A stretch of DNA of 29,349 nt from Carnobacterium_A sp036639135 (lineage in GTDB: Bacteria; Bacillota; Bacilli; Lactobacillales; Carnobacteriaceae), in the NCBI GenBank assembly GCA_036639135.1, contig JAVWJE010000014.1:1-29349 (forward strand), in the 5' to 3' direction. The number at the start of each line of letters is the position of its first letter. Within the stretch, counting starts at the first letter, position 1. The position numbers were made by a program, and so were the translations under genes. A model generated the notes under the pieces. The model was not told where the DNA came from, ran no database searches, and saw only the letters and a list, made by a program, of their open reading frames with translations. This document shows, piece after piece, positions 16,688-24,993 of this stretch.

Positions 16688-16726
16688 AAAAGAGAACACC
16701 CTAAAAAAGGGAAGTTCTCTTTTTAT
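16688..16726 (+). terminator. terminator of glnA
   Basis: Outer stem AGAGAAC/GTTCTCT (16691-16697 with 16714-16720), inner CCC/GGG, then a T tract. Confidence 0.9.
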
Positions 16727-16743
16727 TTAAAAATAATTATCGA

Positions 16744-16760
16744 TGTTAGAACTTATGACA
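16744..16760. promoter_or_regulatory. GlnR box, perfect consensus
   Basis: TGTTA-GAACTTA-TGACA matches TGTNA-N7-TNACA exactly. Its centre is about 60 bases before the likely glnR transcription start, a position like the distal operator of Bacillus glnRA. Confidence 0.82.
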
Positions 16761-16777
16761 TAGGAATGAATTAATGA

Positions 16778-16806
16778 TTGACAGCAGAAAAAAACATTGC
16801 TATTCT
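16778..16806 (+). promoter_or_regulatory. glnR promoter
   Basis: TTGACA (16778-16783), a 17-base spacer and TATTCT (16801-16806). Confidence 0.8.
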
Positions 16807-16834
16807 TAAAAAGTGATAAGAGGAGGGTTAAGAT

Positions 16835-17233
16835 TTGAAAGAAAAAGAGCTAAGGCGTTCAATGGCCGTATTTACGATTGGAACAGTTATGAAGTTAACG
16901 GATCTAACAGCACGACAAATACGGTACTATGAAGAACAAAATCTCATTCAACCTGAAAGAAATGAAGGGAATCGTCGAATGTTTTCTTTAAATGATGTTG
17001 ATGCACTTCTTGAAATAAAAGACTATATAGCTGAAGGTATCAATATGGCAGGTATCAAACGTATTTATGAATTTAAAAAAATAGAGAAACCTGTTACTAG
17101 TGAAAAAGAGAGCAACAATTATGCGCTGACAGATGATGATGTGCGACGTATTTTACATTCTGAATTCTTATCCATGAGTGGTTTTAATCAGAATAATAAA
17201 ACACAATTTATTGATCCTAATCGTTTCTTTTAA
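16835..17233 (+). CDS. glnR: MerR-family nitrogen regulator GlnR
   Basis: The 132-residue protein begins ELRRSMAVFTIGTVMKLTDLTARQIRYYEEQNLI, the MerR-type winged helix of GlnR, with EGNRRMFSLNDVDALLEIK and the typical GINMAGIK segment. The tail ends DPNRFF, as in the C-terminal peptide through which GlnR senses feedback-inhibited glutamine synthetase. It represses glnRA, amt/glnK and similar genes when nitrogen is ample. The TTG start at 16835 has AGGAGGG seven bases upstream. It lies after glnA, with a terminator, a GlnR box and a promoter between, so autoregulation is likely. Confidence 0.95.
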   Translation: MKEKELRRSMAVFTIGTVMKLTDLTARQIRYYEEQNLIQPERNEGNRRMFSLNDVDALLEIKDYIAEGINMAGIKRIYEFKKIEKPVTSEKESNNYALTDDDVRRILHSEFLSMSGFNQNNKTQFIDPNRFF

Positions 17234-17243
17234 TAACTTTCTT

Positions 17244-17298
17244 AGGATAAGGGTGACTTATGTATATAAAAAGTCGAAAAAAGGATAAGGACCACTTA
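17244..17298 (+). repeat. two 17-base direct repeats in the tetR leader
   Basis: AGGATAAGGnnnACTTA occurs at 17244-17260 and 17282-17298, identical at 14 of 17 positions with starts 38 bases apart. A binding site or a local duplication are both possible. Confidence 0.45.
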
Positions 17299-17348
17299 AA
17301 ATAGTTCATCCCTAAATAGGAATTAAGATCACGAAAAGAGGAAAATAA

Positions 17349-18014
17349 TTGGATTCGATACTTGTATTATTTGAAAAAAGAATTCGGAATAACAATAGTT
17401 TGACTCCGAAAATGAGAGATATACTTCAGGCAAGCCTAAAATTATTCGCTGGAAAAGGCTACTCAAATACCTCTACAAAAGATATTGCAAAAGCAGCAAA
17501 TGTAGCAGAAGGAACAATATTCAAACATTTTGGCTCAAAAGAAAACTTATTATATGCCACATTAATTCCACTGTTAAAACATACCCTGGCACAAGAATGG
17601 AAACTGCAGTTAATAGAAGTCGTTCAAAATATTGAAGATTACCCATTTCAGCGTTTTTTAAGAGAAGTTTTAGAAAAAAAAGTAACTTATGCTGGGGATA
17701 ATCTAAAAGTCTTTAAAATTTTATATATGGAATTTTTGTATCAAGAGGATATGCGAAACAATCTTCTTACATTAATTCCTAAAGATATTGTGAAAGAAAT
17801 AAACGATGTGTTGGATTATTACAAGCAGAAAAAACAACTAGTTAATCTTCCAAATAAAGAAATATTTCGATTTTTAGCGGGTACTTTAATGACTTTTGTT
17901 TTAACAATTGAATTAGTATCTTCTACAGAAGAAGAAAAAGTAAATGAAATGGAAAATATGATTGTTTTTTTGATAAAAGGTCTGGCTCCTGTTCAACAAT
18001 TTGACAAGGATTAA
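17349..18014 (+). CDS. TetR/AcrR-family transcriptional regulator
   Basis: The 221-residue protein has a TetR N-terminal HTH at about residues 20-66 (LTPKMRDILQASLKLFAGKG, STKDIAKAANVAEGTIFKHF, GSKENLLYATL), then an all-helical ligand-binding and dimerisation domain. The start is TTG 17349 behind AGAGGA. It probably represses the ABC transporter that follows: a promoter begins within the 3' end of this gene and a perfect palindrome lies in the gap of 67 bases. The ligand is unknown. Confidence 0.92.
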   Translation: MDSILVLFEKRIRNNNSLTPKMRDILQASLKLFAGKGYSNTSTKDIAKAANVAEGTIFKHFGSKENLLYATLIPLLKHTLAQEWKLQLIEVVQNIEDYPFQRFLREVLEKKVTYAGDNLKVFKILYMEFLYQEDMRNNLLTLIPKDIVKEINDVLDYYKQKKQLVNLPNKEIFRFLAGTLMTFVLTIELVSSTEEEKVNEMENMIVFLIKGLAPVQQFDKD

Positions 18015-18029
18015 AAATGAAATTATACT
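18001..18029 (+). promoter_or_regulatory. promoter of the ABC transporter
   Basis: TTGACA (18001-18006), 17-base spacer, TATACT (18024-18029). The -35 lies within the last codons of tetR. Confidence 0.85.
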
Positions 18030-18040
18030 TAAAAACATAA

Positions 18041-18060
18041 AAGTGAGTGATTGCTCACTT
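18041..18060. promoter_or_regulatory. probable TetR operator, AAGTGAG-N6-CTCACTT
   Basis: A perfect 7-6-7 inverted repeat begins 12 bases after the -10 hexamer, where a bound repressor dimer would block initiation or early elongation. It is the best candidate site for the TetR-family protein encoded upstream. Confidence 0.75.
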
Positions 18061-18081
18061 TGTTGAATCGAAAGGAATGAG

Positions 18082-20154
18082 ATGTTAATGGCTTTTTTAG
18101 AAGTAAAGAAATTAAATAAATACTATCCAATTGGAGATGATAAACAATTTCATGCCTTAAAGGATATTGATTTATCATTTGAAAAAGGTGAGTTAGTATC
18201 TATTATTGGGGAATCAGGTAGTGGAAAATCAACTTTAATGAATCTTTTTGGTGGGCTAGATTCAAAATTTACTGGAGAAATACTTGTAGATGGAGAAGAT
18301 ATAGGAAAATATACAGAAAAACAAATGGTCCAATACCATAAAGAAAAAATAGGATTCGTTTTTCAAAGTTTTAATTTGGTCTCTCATCTTTCAATTTTAG
18401 ATAATGTTACATTAGCTATGACATTGTCAAATGTGGATAAAGAGACTCGTCTTGAAAGAGCAAAAGCGATACTAGATCAATTAGGCTTGAAAGAACAGTA
18501 CGATAAAAAGCCTGAACAACTATCTGGAGGTCAAAAGCAACGTGTTGCAATAGCTAGAGCATTAGTGAATGATCCTGACATTATTATTGCAGATGAACCA
18601 ACAGGCGCATTAGACTCAGAAACAAGTGAACAAGTACTAGATATCATTCAGCAAATCGCTGAAGGTGGAAAGTTAGTTATTCTTGTGACACATTCAGAAC
18701 GGGTAGCAGATAGATCGAGTCGAGTTGTAACCATTGCAGATGGTGTAATCATAGACGATAAACAAACAGGTCCTTTGAAAGAAGTCAGTCATACATTTAG
18801 CTTACGTTCCCTTGATGCGAAGCAAACAAATAAAAACTTGTCTATTTTTTCTGCCATTCGAATGGCTCTTTTGAATATGAAAGAAAAAATAGGCAGAAAT
18901 GTATTAATTTCATTAGGTGGAAGCATTGGTATTATGAGTATTGTGCTGATGTTGTCTCTTGGAAAAGGAGTCAATGATTATTTGACAGAAACAATGAATG
19001 AAAATGTGAATCCTTTAATCGTTGAAGCTACAATGACAAAAGATACAGAATCAAAAGAAGCGAAAAAAGTTCGTGAAGAAAAAGAAAAAGCTGATGGGGA
19101 GCTTTCGGCTATTCCTGAAGGAGTTTTTGGAGGCGAGGAAGCCACAGAAGGTGAAATTGGTGGTCCTCCTGGTACACAAAATAAGTTGTCTTTTGAAAAA
19201 GAAAATATAAAAGAACTTGAAAAAATTGAACATGTAAAACAAACTACAAAAGGATTCACTTCTTTCTCTTTTACAAATAATGCAATCGAGTACGAAGATG
19301 AAAGTTACACGTATATGAATTTTGGCACTATCTCACCAGATGTAACTCCTTCAAATATTCTTTTTGGAGAAATGCCAAGTAAAAATGAGATTTTAATTAC
19401 AGAAGGTCTCGCGACGAGCATAACGGATGATGCAGCAGATATGATTGGCAAGGAAGTGACTGTAAAGGTTGAAGTAGATGAAAATAAATTGGAAGATACT
19501 TATACGATTAGTGGTATCTTTAAGCCAGGCGATGCAGTAGGACCAGCCGGTATTTTTGATTCAGTCTTCATGACGATGGAAGCTTTCGAAGCTTTAAACA
19601 AAGAAGTAGATACTACCATTGAACCAAATGTTGTTTACCTAACTTCGGATTCTGAAGAATACACCAAAGGCATTAAAGACCAAGTAAAAGAACTAGGCTA
19701 TGCAGGTTCTTCCTCAGACATCTTAACTGATATCTTTAGTAAAATGTTGGATATCTTCACTTATATTCTGACAGGTGTAGCTGGAATATCCTTACTTGTG
19801 TCCGCAATTATGATTCTGACTGTTTTATATATCAGTGTTGTGGAACGTACCCAAGAAATTGGTGTAATAAAAGCTATTGGTGGTCGTAAAAAAGACGTCA
19901 GAAGAATTTTTGTTTCTGAATCATTTTTAATTGGGCTATTTAGTGGTATTTTAGGTGTTGGAATTGCTATGGGATTATCAGTTGTAGGAAATTTCTTTAT
20001 CGAAAAAACGTTTGATACGACAATTCTTCATATGACTCCGACATTTGCGATTGCTGGGATTGTCGTCAGTGTTGTTATTAGTGTTCTTGCTGGTGTATTG
20101 CCCGCAAGTAAAGCTGCTAAATTAGATCCAGTAGAAGCATTAAGAAGAGGTTAG
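18082..20154 (+). CDS. MacB-like ABC transporter, fused ATPase and permease
   Basis: The 690-residue protein joins an ATPase (Walker A GESGSGKST 43-51, signature LSGGQKQRV about 147-155, Walker B IIIADEPTGALD about 167-178, H-loop VTHSE) to an FtsX-type permease. One membrane helix lies at about 273-294, followed by a 250-residue extracellular domain and three C-terminal helices, ending DPVEALRRG. The extracellular part holds an acidic, Gly/Pro-rich stretch (PEGVFGGEEATEGEIGGPPG). Type VII transporters of this kind export or extract peptides, antibiotics or lipids by mechanotransmission; the substrate is unknown. ATG 18082 and ATG 18088 are both possible starts behind AAAGGA. Likely controlled by the adjacent TetR protein. 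Confidence 0.93.
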   Translation: MLMAFLEVKKLNKYYPIGDDKQFHALKDIDLSFEKGELVSIIGESGSGKSTLMNLFGGLDSKFTGEILVDGEDIGKYTEKQMVQYHKEKIGFVFQSFNLVSHLSILDNVTLAMTLSNVDKETRLERAKAILDQLGLKEQYDKKPEQLSGGQKQRVAIARALVNDPDIIIADEPTGALDSETSEQVLDIIQQIAEGGKLVILVTHSERVADRSSRVVTIADGVIIDDKQTGPLKEVSHTFSLRSLDAKQTNKNLSIFSAIRMALLNMKEKIGRNVLISLGGSIGIMSIVLMLSLGKGVNDYLTETMNENVNPLIVEATMTKDTESKEAKKVREEKEKADGELSAIPEGVFGGEEATEGEIGGPPGTQNKLSFEKENIKELEKIEHVKQTTKGFTSFSFTNNAIEYEDESYTYMNFGTISPDVTPSNILFGEMPSKNEILITEGLATSITDDAADMIGKEVTVKVEVDENKLEDTYTISGIFKPGDAVGPAGIFDSVFMTMEAFEALNKEVDTTIEPNVVYLTSDSEEYTKGIKDQVKELGYAGSSSDILTDIFSKMLDIFTYILTGVAGISLLVSAIMILTVLYISVVERTQEIGVIKAIGGRKKDVRRIFVSESFLIGLFSGILGVGIAMGLSVVGNFFIEKTFDTTILHMTPTFAIAGIVVSVVISVLAGVLPASKAAKLDPVEALRRG

Positions 20155-20197
20155 ATTTGTTAAATCATTTTTCTGTTAAGTTTCGCTTATAAGAAGC

Positions 20198-20238
20198 AAA
20201 AGATAGCCTACGCAAAAAAAGTGTGGGCTATCTTTTTG
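20198..20238 (+). terminator. terminator of the ABC transporter gene
   Basis: A 15-16-bp stem (20198-20213 with 20221-20236) with two wobble pairs, an A7 loop and T5. Confidence 0.9.
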
Positions 20239-20295
20239 TATAAAAATTGTTTTAGTATACATAATTATGTAAAAAATAATGGTTAGATTAAAATA

Positions 20296-20333
20296 AAAAA
20301 AGAACTCACTGTTTAGTGCGTTCCTTTTTTATT
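20296..20333 (-). terminator. terminator, probably for tRNA-Arg on the minus strand
   Basis: GAACTCACT pairs with AGTGCGTTC (one mismatch) around GTTT. A and T runs on both sides make it bidirectional. It is about 100 bases downstream of the minus-strand tRNA gene. Confidence 0.7.
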
Positions 20334-20429
20334 TAAAATTAGTTAGAAATGGTTTGAATGCAATTATTTGAAAACACCGTTAAACAAGCATTCTTTATCA
20401 ATGGCTTTATCTAATAGTTAAATTTCTGA

Positions 20430-20503
20430 TGTCTCAGGAGAGGTTCGAACTCCCGACCGTTCGCTTAGAAGGCGAATGCTCTATCCAGCTGAGCTACTGA
20501 GAC
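20430..20503 (-). tRNA. tRNA-Arg (anticodon TCT)
   Basis: The reverse strand folds as a complete cloverleaf: 7-bp acceptor stem GTCTCAG/CTGAGAC, D-arm GCTC...GAGC, anticodon stem TTCGC/GCGAA with loop CTTCTAA (anticodon TCT, reads AGA), and T-arm GGGAG-TTCGAAC-CTCTC. The discriminator is A and CCA is not encoded. Confidence 0.97.
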
Positions 20504-20523
20504 GTTTCTTAACAACAGAGTTT

Positions 20524-20552
20524 ATTATATGATGAAATGAATAAAAAGTCAA
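20524..20552 (-). promoter_or_regulatory. tRNA-Arg promoter
   Basis: On the reverse strand: TTGACT, 17-base spacer, TATAAT, ending about 20 bases before the tRNA. The stretch from here to 20807 (about 255 bases) is AT-rich and shows no gene or clear signal. Confidence 0.88.
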
Positions 20553-20807
20553 TGCTATTTTGTATTAAATCTATATTTTCTTTAAAGGTACATGTTGAAA
20601 AAATCACATGCCCTCGTTAACAGAAAGAAATTTATTTTTTTAGGAAATTTTTAAGATAAATGAAAAGATAGATTTTCAAAGTGTTGTTTATTTATAATTT
20701 AAAAGAATACAAAAATGTTTTTTTTAATGATTGTGAAAAAGAATAGAAAAATGGAGAAGAAAAGTGATAGATAGTTGATTTTATTGAACAGGTCTATTTC
20801 ACAAAGA

Positions 20808-20864
20808 ATACCATATGTAGTGTGAAAACAGCTTGTGAATATAAGTGATATCTATATATAGTGT
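20808..20864 (+). promoter_or_regulatory. pair of NrdR-like boxes in front of nrdHIEF
   Basis: Sites at 20808-20823 and 20849-20864 each match 13 of 16 positions of the NrdR consensus ACACWWTATATAGTGT; both end TAGTGT. Their starts are 41 bases apart, about four helical turns, so they face the same side. A possible promoter, TTGTGA (20833-20838) with TATATA (20855-20860), lies between and within them, which would allow repression. The leader to nrdH is about 115 bases. Confidence 0.72.
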
Positions 20865-20982
20865 ATGTTGTGATTGTAAAATAACTAAATGTTGTGTAAG
20901 ATATCAAGAGTAGAAGGAAGTTGTAGCTAGAATAAGAATCGCAACTTCAATACCAATATTTTAATAAAAAGGGGTAATTATA

Positions 20983-21216
20983 ATGGCTCATAATGGAATC
21001 ATCATTTATTCAAAACCAAATTGCATGCAATGCAACTTTACAAAAAAATATTTAGATGACAAAGGCGTAAACTATACAATAAAAGATATTTACGAATCTG
21101 AGATCGCACTAGAGGAAGTAAAAGAACTAGGTTTTACTTCTGTTCCAGTTATTTCAGCTGAAGGTAAAGAAGCATTCAATGGCTTTCGTCCTGATTTGCT
21201 AGATCAATTGGTATGA
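20983..21216 (+). CDS. nrdH: glutaredoxin-like protein NrdH
   Basis: The 77-residue protein has the thioredoxin-fold redox motif C14-M-Q-C17 near the N-terminus and the conserved SVPVI and GFRPDLL segments of NrdH. It supplies electrons to class Ib ribonucleotide reductase NrdEF. ATG 20983 has AAGGGG upstream. Its stop overlaps the nrdI start (ATGA), indicating coupled translation. Confidence 0.95.
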   Translation: MAHNGIIIYSKPNCMQCNFTKKYLDDKGVNYTIKDIYESEIALEEVKELGFTSVPVISAEGKEAFNGFRPDLLDQLV

Positions 21217-21578
21217 AAGTTGTTTATATCTCTTTAACTGGGCAGACTCGAAAGTTCGTTCAAAAGCTTGATATGGATTTGTTGGAGATTACTCCCACGA
21301 ATCCTTATCTTTTTATTCAGGAGCCATTTGTAGTCGTTGTTCCAACATATGAAATTGAAGCAACTGAAATAATAAATGATTTTATTGAAACAGGAGATAA
21401 CCTTTCTTATTTTAAAGGTGTGGCCGGTGGAGGAAATTTAAATTTTGGGAAGTTATTTATTTTTACAGCAAAGGATCTAGCCAAAAAATACGATGTTCCT
21501 TTATTGCATGCATTTGAGTTTCAAGGAAATGAAGAAGATGTTCGAAAATTGAAGAAAGCGGTGAATGAACTTGGATAA
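21213..21578 (+). CDS. nrdI: flavodoxin-like protein NrdI
   Basis: A 121-residue flavoprotein with VVYISLTGQTRKFVQKL (phosphate-binding loop) and GVAGGGNLNFGKLF (flavin-binding loop). NrdI delivers the oxidant used to assemble the dimanganese-tyrosyl radical cofactor of NrdF. It overlaps nrdH by 4 bases and nrdE by 14 bases. Confidence 0.94.
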   Translation: MKVVYISLTGQTRKFVQKLDMDLLEITPTNPYLFIQEPFVVVVPTYEIEATEIINDFIETGDNLSYFKGVAGGGNLNFGKLFIFTAKDLAKKYDVPLLHAFEFQGNEEDVRKLKKAVNELG

Positions 21579-23748
21579 ACCAGTATTAGCAACCAAACCT
21601 AAAGATGTTACTTATTTTAAATTAAACAATGAATTAAATCGTCCCATAAACGGATCTATTCCCTTGCAAAAGGACCGTGAAGCCGTCCGAGCTTACTTTT
21701 TGGAATTTGTTAATCCTAATACAGTTTTCTTTTATACACTAGATGAGAAATTAAATTACTTGATAAAAGAAGATTATATAGAAGAAGAATTTTTAAACCA
21801 ATACGATCGTTCATTTGTAAAAGAATTATTTGAAGATATTTACAGTCGTAAATTCCGTTTCCGTTCATTTATGTCTGCTTTTAAATTTTATACTCAATAC
21901 GCTTTAAAAACGAATGATGGAGAACGTTTCTTAGAACGCTATGAAGATCGCATTGTTTTTAATGCTTTGTATTTAGCAGGAGGAGACGAAGAAGTTGCAC
22001 GTACGATTGCGGATGAAATTATCAACCAACGTTACCAACCAGCAACACCAACTTTTTTAAATGCTGGACGCAAAAGACGTGGAGAATTGGTTTCTTGTTT
22101 CTTGGTTCAAGCAACAGACGATATGAATAGTATCGGACGAGTAATCAATAGTGCGTTACAATTATCTCGTATTGGTGGAGGAGTAGGGGTTAACCTTACT
22201 AACTTGCGTGCTGCAGGAGACCCAATTAAACAAATTGAGAATGCTTCAAGTGGTGTCATTCCAGTTATGAAATTATTAGAAGATAGTTTTAGTTATTCTA
22301 ATCAATTAGGTCAGCGCAACGGTGCTGGAGCAGTTTATTTGAATGTGTTCCACCCAGACATCGTATCTTTCTTATCAACAAAAAAAGAAAATGCGGATGA
22401 AAAAGTTCGAGTTAAGACATTATCACTTGGTTTAGTTGTACCGGATAAATTTTATGAACTAGCGGCTAATGATGAACAAATGTATTTGTTTAGTCCTTAT
22501 GATGTTGAACGTATCTACAATAGACCATTTGCTTATGTTGATATCACTGAAGAATACGAAAATATGGTAAATAACGAGAAAATACGTAAATCAAAAATTA
22601 GTGCTCGTGAGTTAGAGAATGAGATATCTAAATTACAACAAGAATCAGGTTATCCTTATATTGTTAATATCGACACTGCCAATAGAGAAAATCCAGTTCA
22701 TGGAACCATTACAATGAGTAATTTATGTAGTGAAATTCTACAGATCCAAGAACCATCACTAATTAATGATGATCAAACTTATGAAACACTAGGAACAGAC
22801 ATTAGTTGTAATCTAGGTTCTACAAATATTGTTAACTTAATGAAAACAACTGATTTTGGCCGTTCTGTTGATGCGATGGTTCGTGCATTAACAATGGTGA
22901 CAGATCAATCTAGTATTGCTGCAGTCCCTTCTGTTAAAAATGGAAATGACAAGTATCATACTATCGGACTTGGAGCGATGGGTCTGCATACATTCTTAGC
23001 CTTAAACAAAATAGAATATGGTTCACCTGAGTCAGTTGAATTTACAGATGTTTATTTTATGATGTTAAATTACTATACACTGCAATCTAGTAATAGAATA
23101 GCAAGAGAAAGAAAAGAATCTTTCCATAATTTTGAGAAATCATCTTATGCATCAGGTGAATATTTTGATAAATATACTCAAGATGATTACGCATTTGATA
23201 ATGAAAAAGTTAAAGGTTTATTTGAAAATCTTTCAGTTCCAACAAAAAATGATTGGTTAAATCTTAAAACGGCTATTATGGCCGATGGATTATATCACCA
23301 AAACCGCTTGGCTGTTGCCCCAACGGGATCAATTAGTTATGTGAACGAAACGTCTGCTAGTTTACATCCAATTACTCGTTTAATAGAAGAACGTCAAGAA
23401 AAGAAAACAGGAAAAACATACTATCCTGCACCATTCTTATCTAACGAAACCTTACCTTATTATAAATCTGCTTACGATATTGATATGCGTCGTGTTATCG
23501 ATGTGTATGCAGCGGCTCAAAAACACATTGATCAAGGAATGAGTTTAACTCTATTTATGCGTTCAGACATTCCAGAAGGTTTGTATGAATGGAAAGACGG
23601 ACGTACTACGAAACAAACAACTCGCGATTTAAATATTTTACGTCACTACGCTTGGCGTCAAGGCATTAAATCTCTTTACTATGTGCGTACTTTTACAGAG
23701 AACTCAGAAGAAATAGGATCAAATGCTTGCGAAAATTGCAGTATTTAA
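21565..23748 (+). CDS. nrdE: class Ib ribonucleotide reductase alpha subunit NrdE
   Basis: The 727-residue catalytic subunit reduces ribonucleoside diphosphates to deoxy forms. The key cysteines sit at positions I recall from Salmonella NrdE: C178 and C415 (redox pair, in LVSCFLVQ and DISCNLGS) and C388 (thiyl radical, in SNLCSEI); the C-terminal shuttle pair is C722 and C725 (ACENCSI). The N-terminus is short, without an ATP-cone, as is usual for class Ib. ATG 21565 lies inside the end of nrdI, so translation is coupled. nrdF follows after 9 bases. Confidence 0.97.
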   Translation: MNLDKPVLATKPKDVTYFKLNNELNRPINGSIPLQKDREAVRAYFLEFVNPNTVFFYTLDEKLNYLIKEDYIEEEFLNQYDRSFVKELFEDIYSRKFRFRSFMSAFKFYTQYALKTNDGERFLERYEDRIVFNALYLAGGDEEVARTIADEIINQRYQPATPTFLNAGRKRRGELVSCFLVQATDDMNSIGRVINSALQLSRIGGGVGVNLTNLRAAGDPIKQIENASSGVIPVMKLLEDSFSYSNQLGQRNGAGAVYLNVFHPDIVSFLSTKKENADEKVRVKTLSLGLVVPDKFYELAANDEQMYLFSPYDVERIYNRPFAYVDITEEYENMVNNEKIRKSKISARELENEISKLQQESGYPYIVNIDTANRENPVHGTITMSNLCSEILQIQEPSLINDDQTYETLGTDISCNLGSTNIVNLMKTTDFGRSVDAMVRALTMVTDQSSIAAVPSVKNGNDKYHTIGLGAMGLHTFLALNKIEYGSPESVEFTDVYFMMLNYYTLQSSNRIARERKESFHNFEKSSYASGEYFDKYTQDDYAFDNEKVKGLFENLSVPTKNDWLNLKTAIMADGLYHQNRLAVAPTGSISYVNETSASLHPITRLIEERQEKKTGKTYYPAPFLSNETLPYYKSAYDIDMRRVIDVYAAAQKHIDQGMSLTLFMRSDIPEGLYEWKDGRTTKQTTRDLNILRHYAWRQGIKSLYYVRTFTENSEEIGSNACENCSI

Positions 23749-23757
23749 GAGGAGTGA

Positions 23758-24729
23758 ATGAAAACGATGATAAATAGATACGATGCGATAAACTGGAATA
23801 ACATTGAAGATATGATCGATAAATTAACGTGGGAAAAATTAGTTGAGCAGTTTTGGACAGACACAAGAATTCCACTATCCAATGATTTGGGTGACTGGGC
23901 ACGTTTACCACAAATCGAAAAAGAAATGTTAGCTAAAGTACTAGGTGGATTGACACTTTTAGATACCTTACAATCACAGGATGGGGTAGAATCGTTAAAA
24001 GATTCTATTCGCACTCAGCATGAAGAAGCCGTATATAATAACATACAGTTCATGGAATCTATGCATGCTAAGAGTTACAGTGCAATCTTTAGTACGTTAA
24101 ACTCTAAATCAGAGATTGATGACCTTTTCCAATGGATTAATACAGATGAACTGTTACAAGAAAAAGCAGAAATCATTAATGGTATTTATAAAAACGGAAC
24201 ACCTCTACAACGAAAAGTGGCGAGTGTAATGCTAGAATCCTTTTTATTCTATTCAGGTTTCTTTGCGCCACTTCATTATTTAGGTAACAACAAATTGCAT
24301 AATGTAGCCGAGATTATTAAATTGATACTGCGTGATGAATCAGTTCATGGAACTTATATTGGATACAAATTCCAAATTGGCTATAATCAATTAAATAATG
24401 TCGAGCAAGAAGAGTTGAAAAACTGGACGTATGAACTACTGTTTCAGCTATATGAAAATGAAGTGAAATACGCTGAGGATCTATATGATGAAATCGGATG
24501 GACAGAGCGCGTTAAAGTATTCCTAAGATACAATGCTAACAAAGCTCTACAAAACTTAGGATTTGACCCTTTATTTCCAGACACAGCTAATGATGTTGAT
24601 CCAGTAATCATGAATGGTATTTCTACGGGTACTTCTAACCACGATTTCTTTTCACAAGTAGGAAATGGTTATTTAGTAGGTATGGTTGAGTCAATGGAAA
24701 CAGATGACTATGAAAAGTGGACAAAATAA
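23758..24729 (+). CDS. nrdF: class Ib ribonucleotide reductase beta subunit NrdF
   Basis: The 323-residue radical subunit shows the full ligand set: D69, E100, H103, E160, E194 and H197 for the metal pair, and Y107 for the radical (in MHAKSYSAIF), all shifted by two from the Salmonella numbering I recall. It forms the active enzyme with NrdE. ATG 23758 has GGAG only 3 bases upstream; ATG 23767 (12 bases from AGGAG) is an alternative. It ends the nrdHIEF operon at a strong terminator. Confidence 0.96.
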   Translation: MKTMINRYDAINWNNIEDMIDKLTWEKLVEQFWTDTRIPLSNDLGDWARLPQIEKEMLAKVLGGLTLLDTLQSQDGVESLKDSIRTQHEEAVYNNIQFMESMHAKSYSAIFSTLNSKSEIDDLFQWINTDELLQEKAEIINGIYKNGTPLQRKVASVMLESFLFYSGFFAPLHYLGNNKLHNVAEIIKLILRDESVHGTYIGYKFQIGYNQLNNVEQEELKNWTYELLFQLYENEVKYAEDLYDEIGWTERVKVFLRYNANKALQNLGFDPLFPDTANDVDPVIMNGISTGTSNHDFFSQVGNGYLVGMVESMETDDYEKWTK

Positions 24730-24744
24730 ATAGATAAAAATAAG

Positions 24745-24786
24745 TCAACACACTAAGGGATAAACCTTAATGTGTTGATTTTTTTT
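24745..24786 (+). terminator. terminator of nrdHIEF
   Basis: TCAACACA/TGTGTTGA outer stem (24745-24752 with 24771-24778), AAGG/CCTT inner stem, then T8. Confidence 0.93.
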
Positions 24787-24993
24787 ACTTTTTTTTGATA
24801 CGGTCACTTTACGTTATGTATAAGTTTTAAAATAATTAGTAAAATAAAAACGCGTTAGAATATAAGTGCCGTAATAATTGAATAAAATCATTCCAATTTA
24901 CCAACTTTTATTGTAGGAATAAGAAGAATTCTAAAGTATATAATTTTATATAAAATGAGATGTGAGGTACAATCAAGTTAGAATAGCATGATA

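Noticed and set aside
17244..17298. CRISPR-like repeat
   Set aside because: Only two imperfect copies with a single spacer-like interval and no cas genes.
18978..19259. Reverse frames of 93 and 63 codons
   Set aside because: Antisense shadows of the acidic extracellular part of the ABC transporter, biased in composition.
20340..20429. Possible second RNA gene beside tRNA-Arg
   Set aside because: The sequence between the hairpin and the tRNA does not fold into a cloverleaf and shows no promoter.
23693..24014. Reverse frames across the nrdE-nrdF junction
   Set aside because: They overlap the ends of two certain genes and carry no initiation signals.
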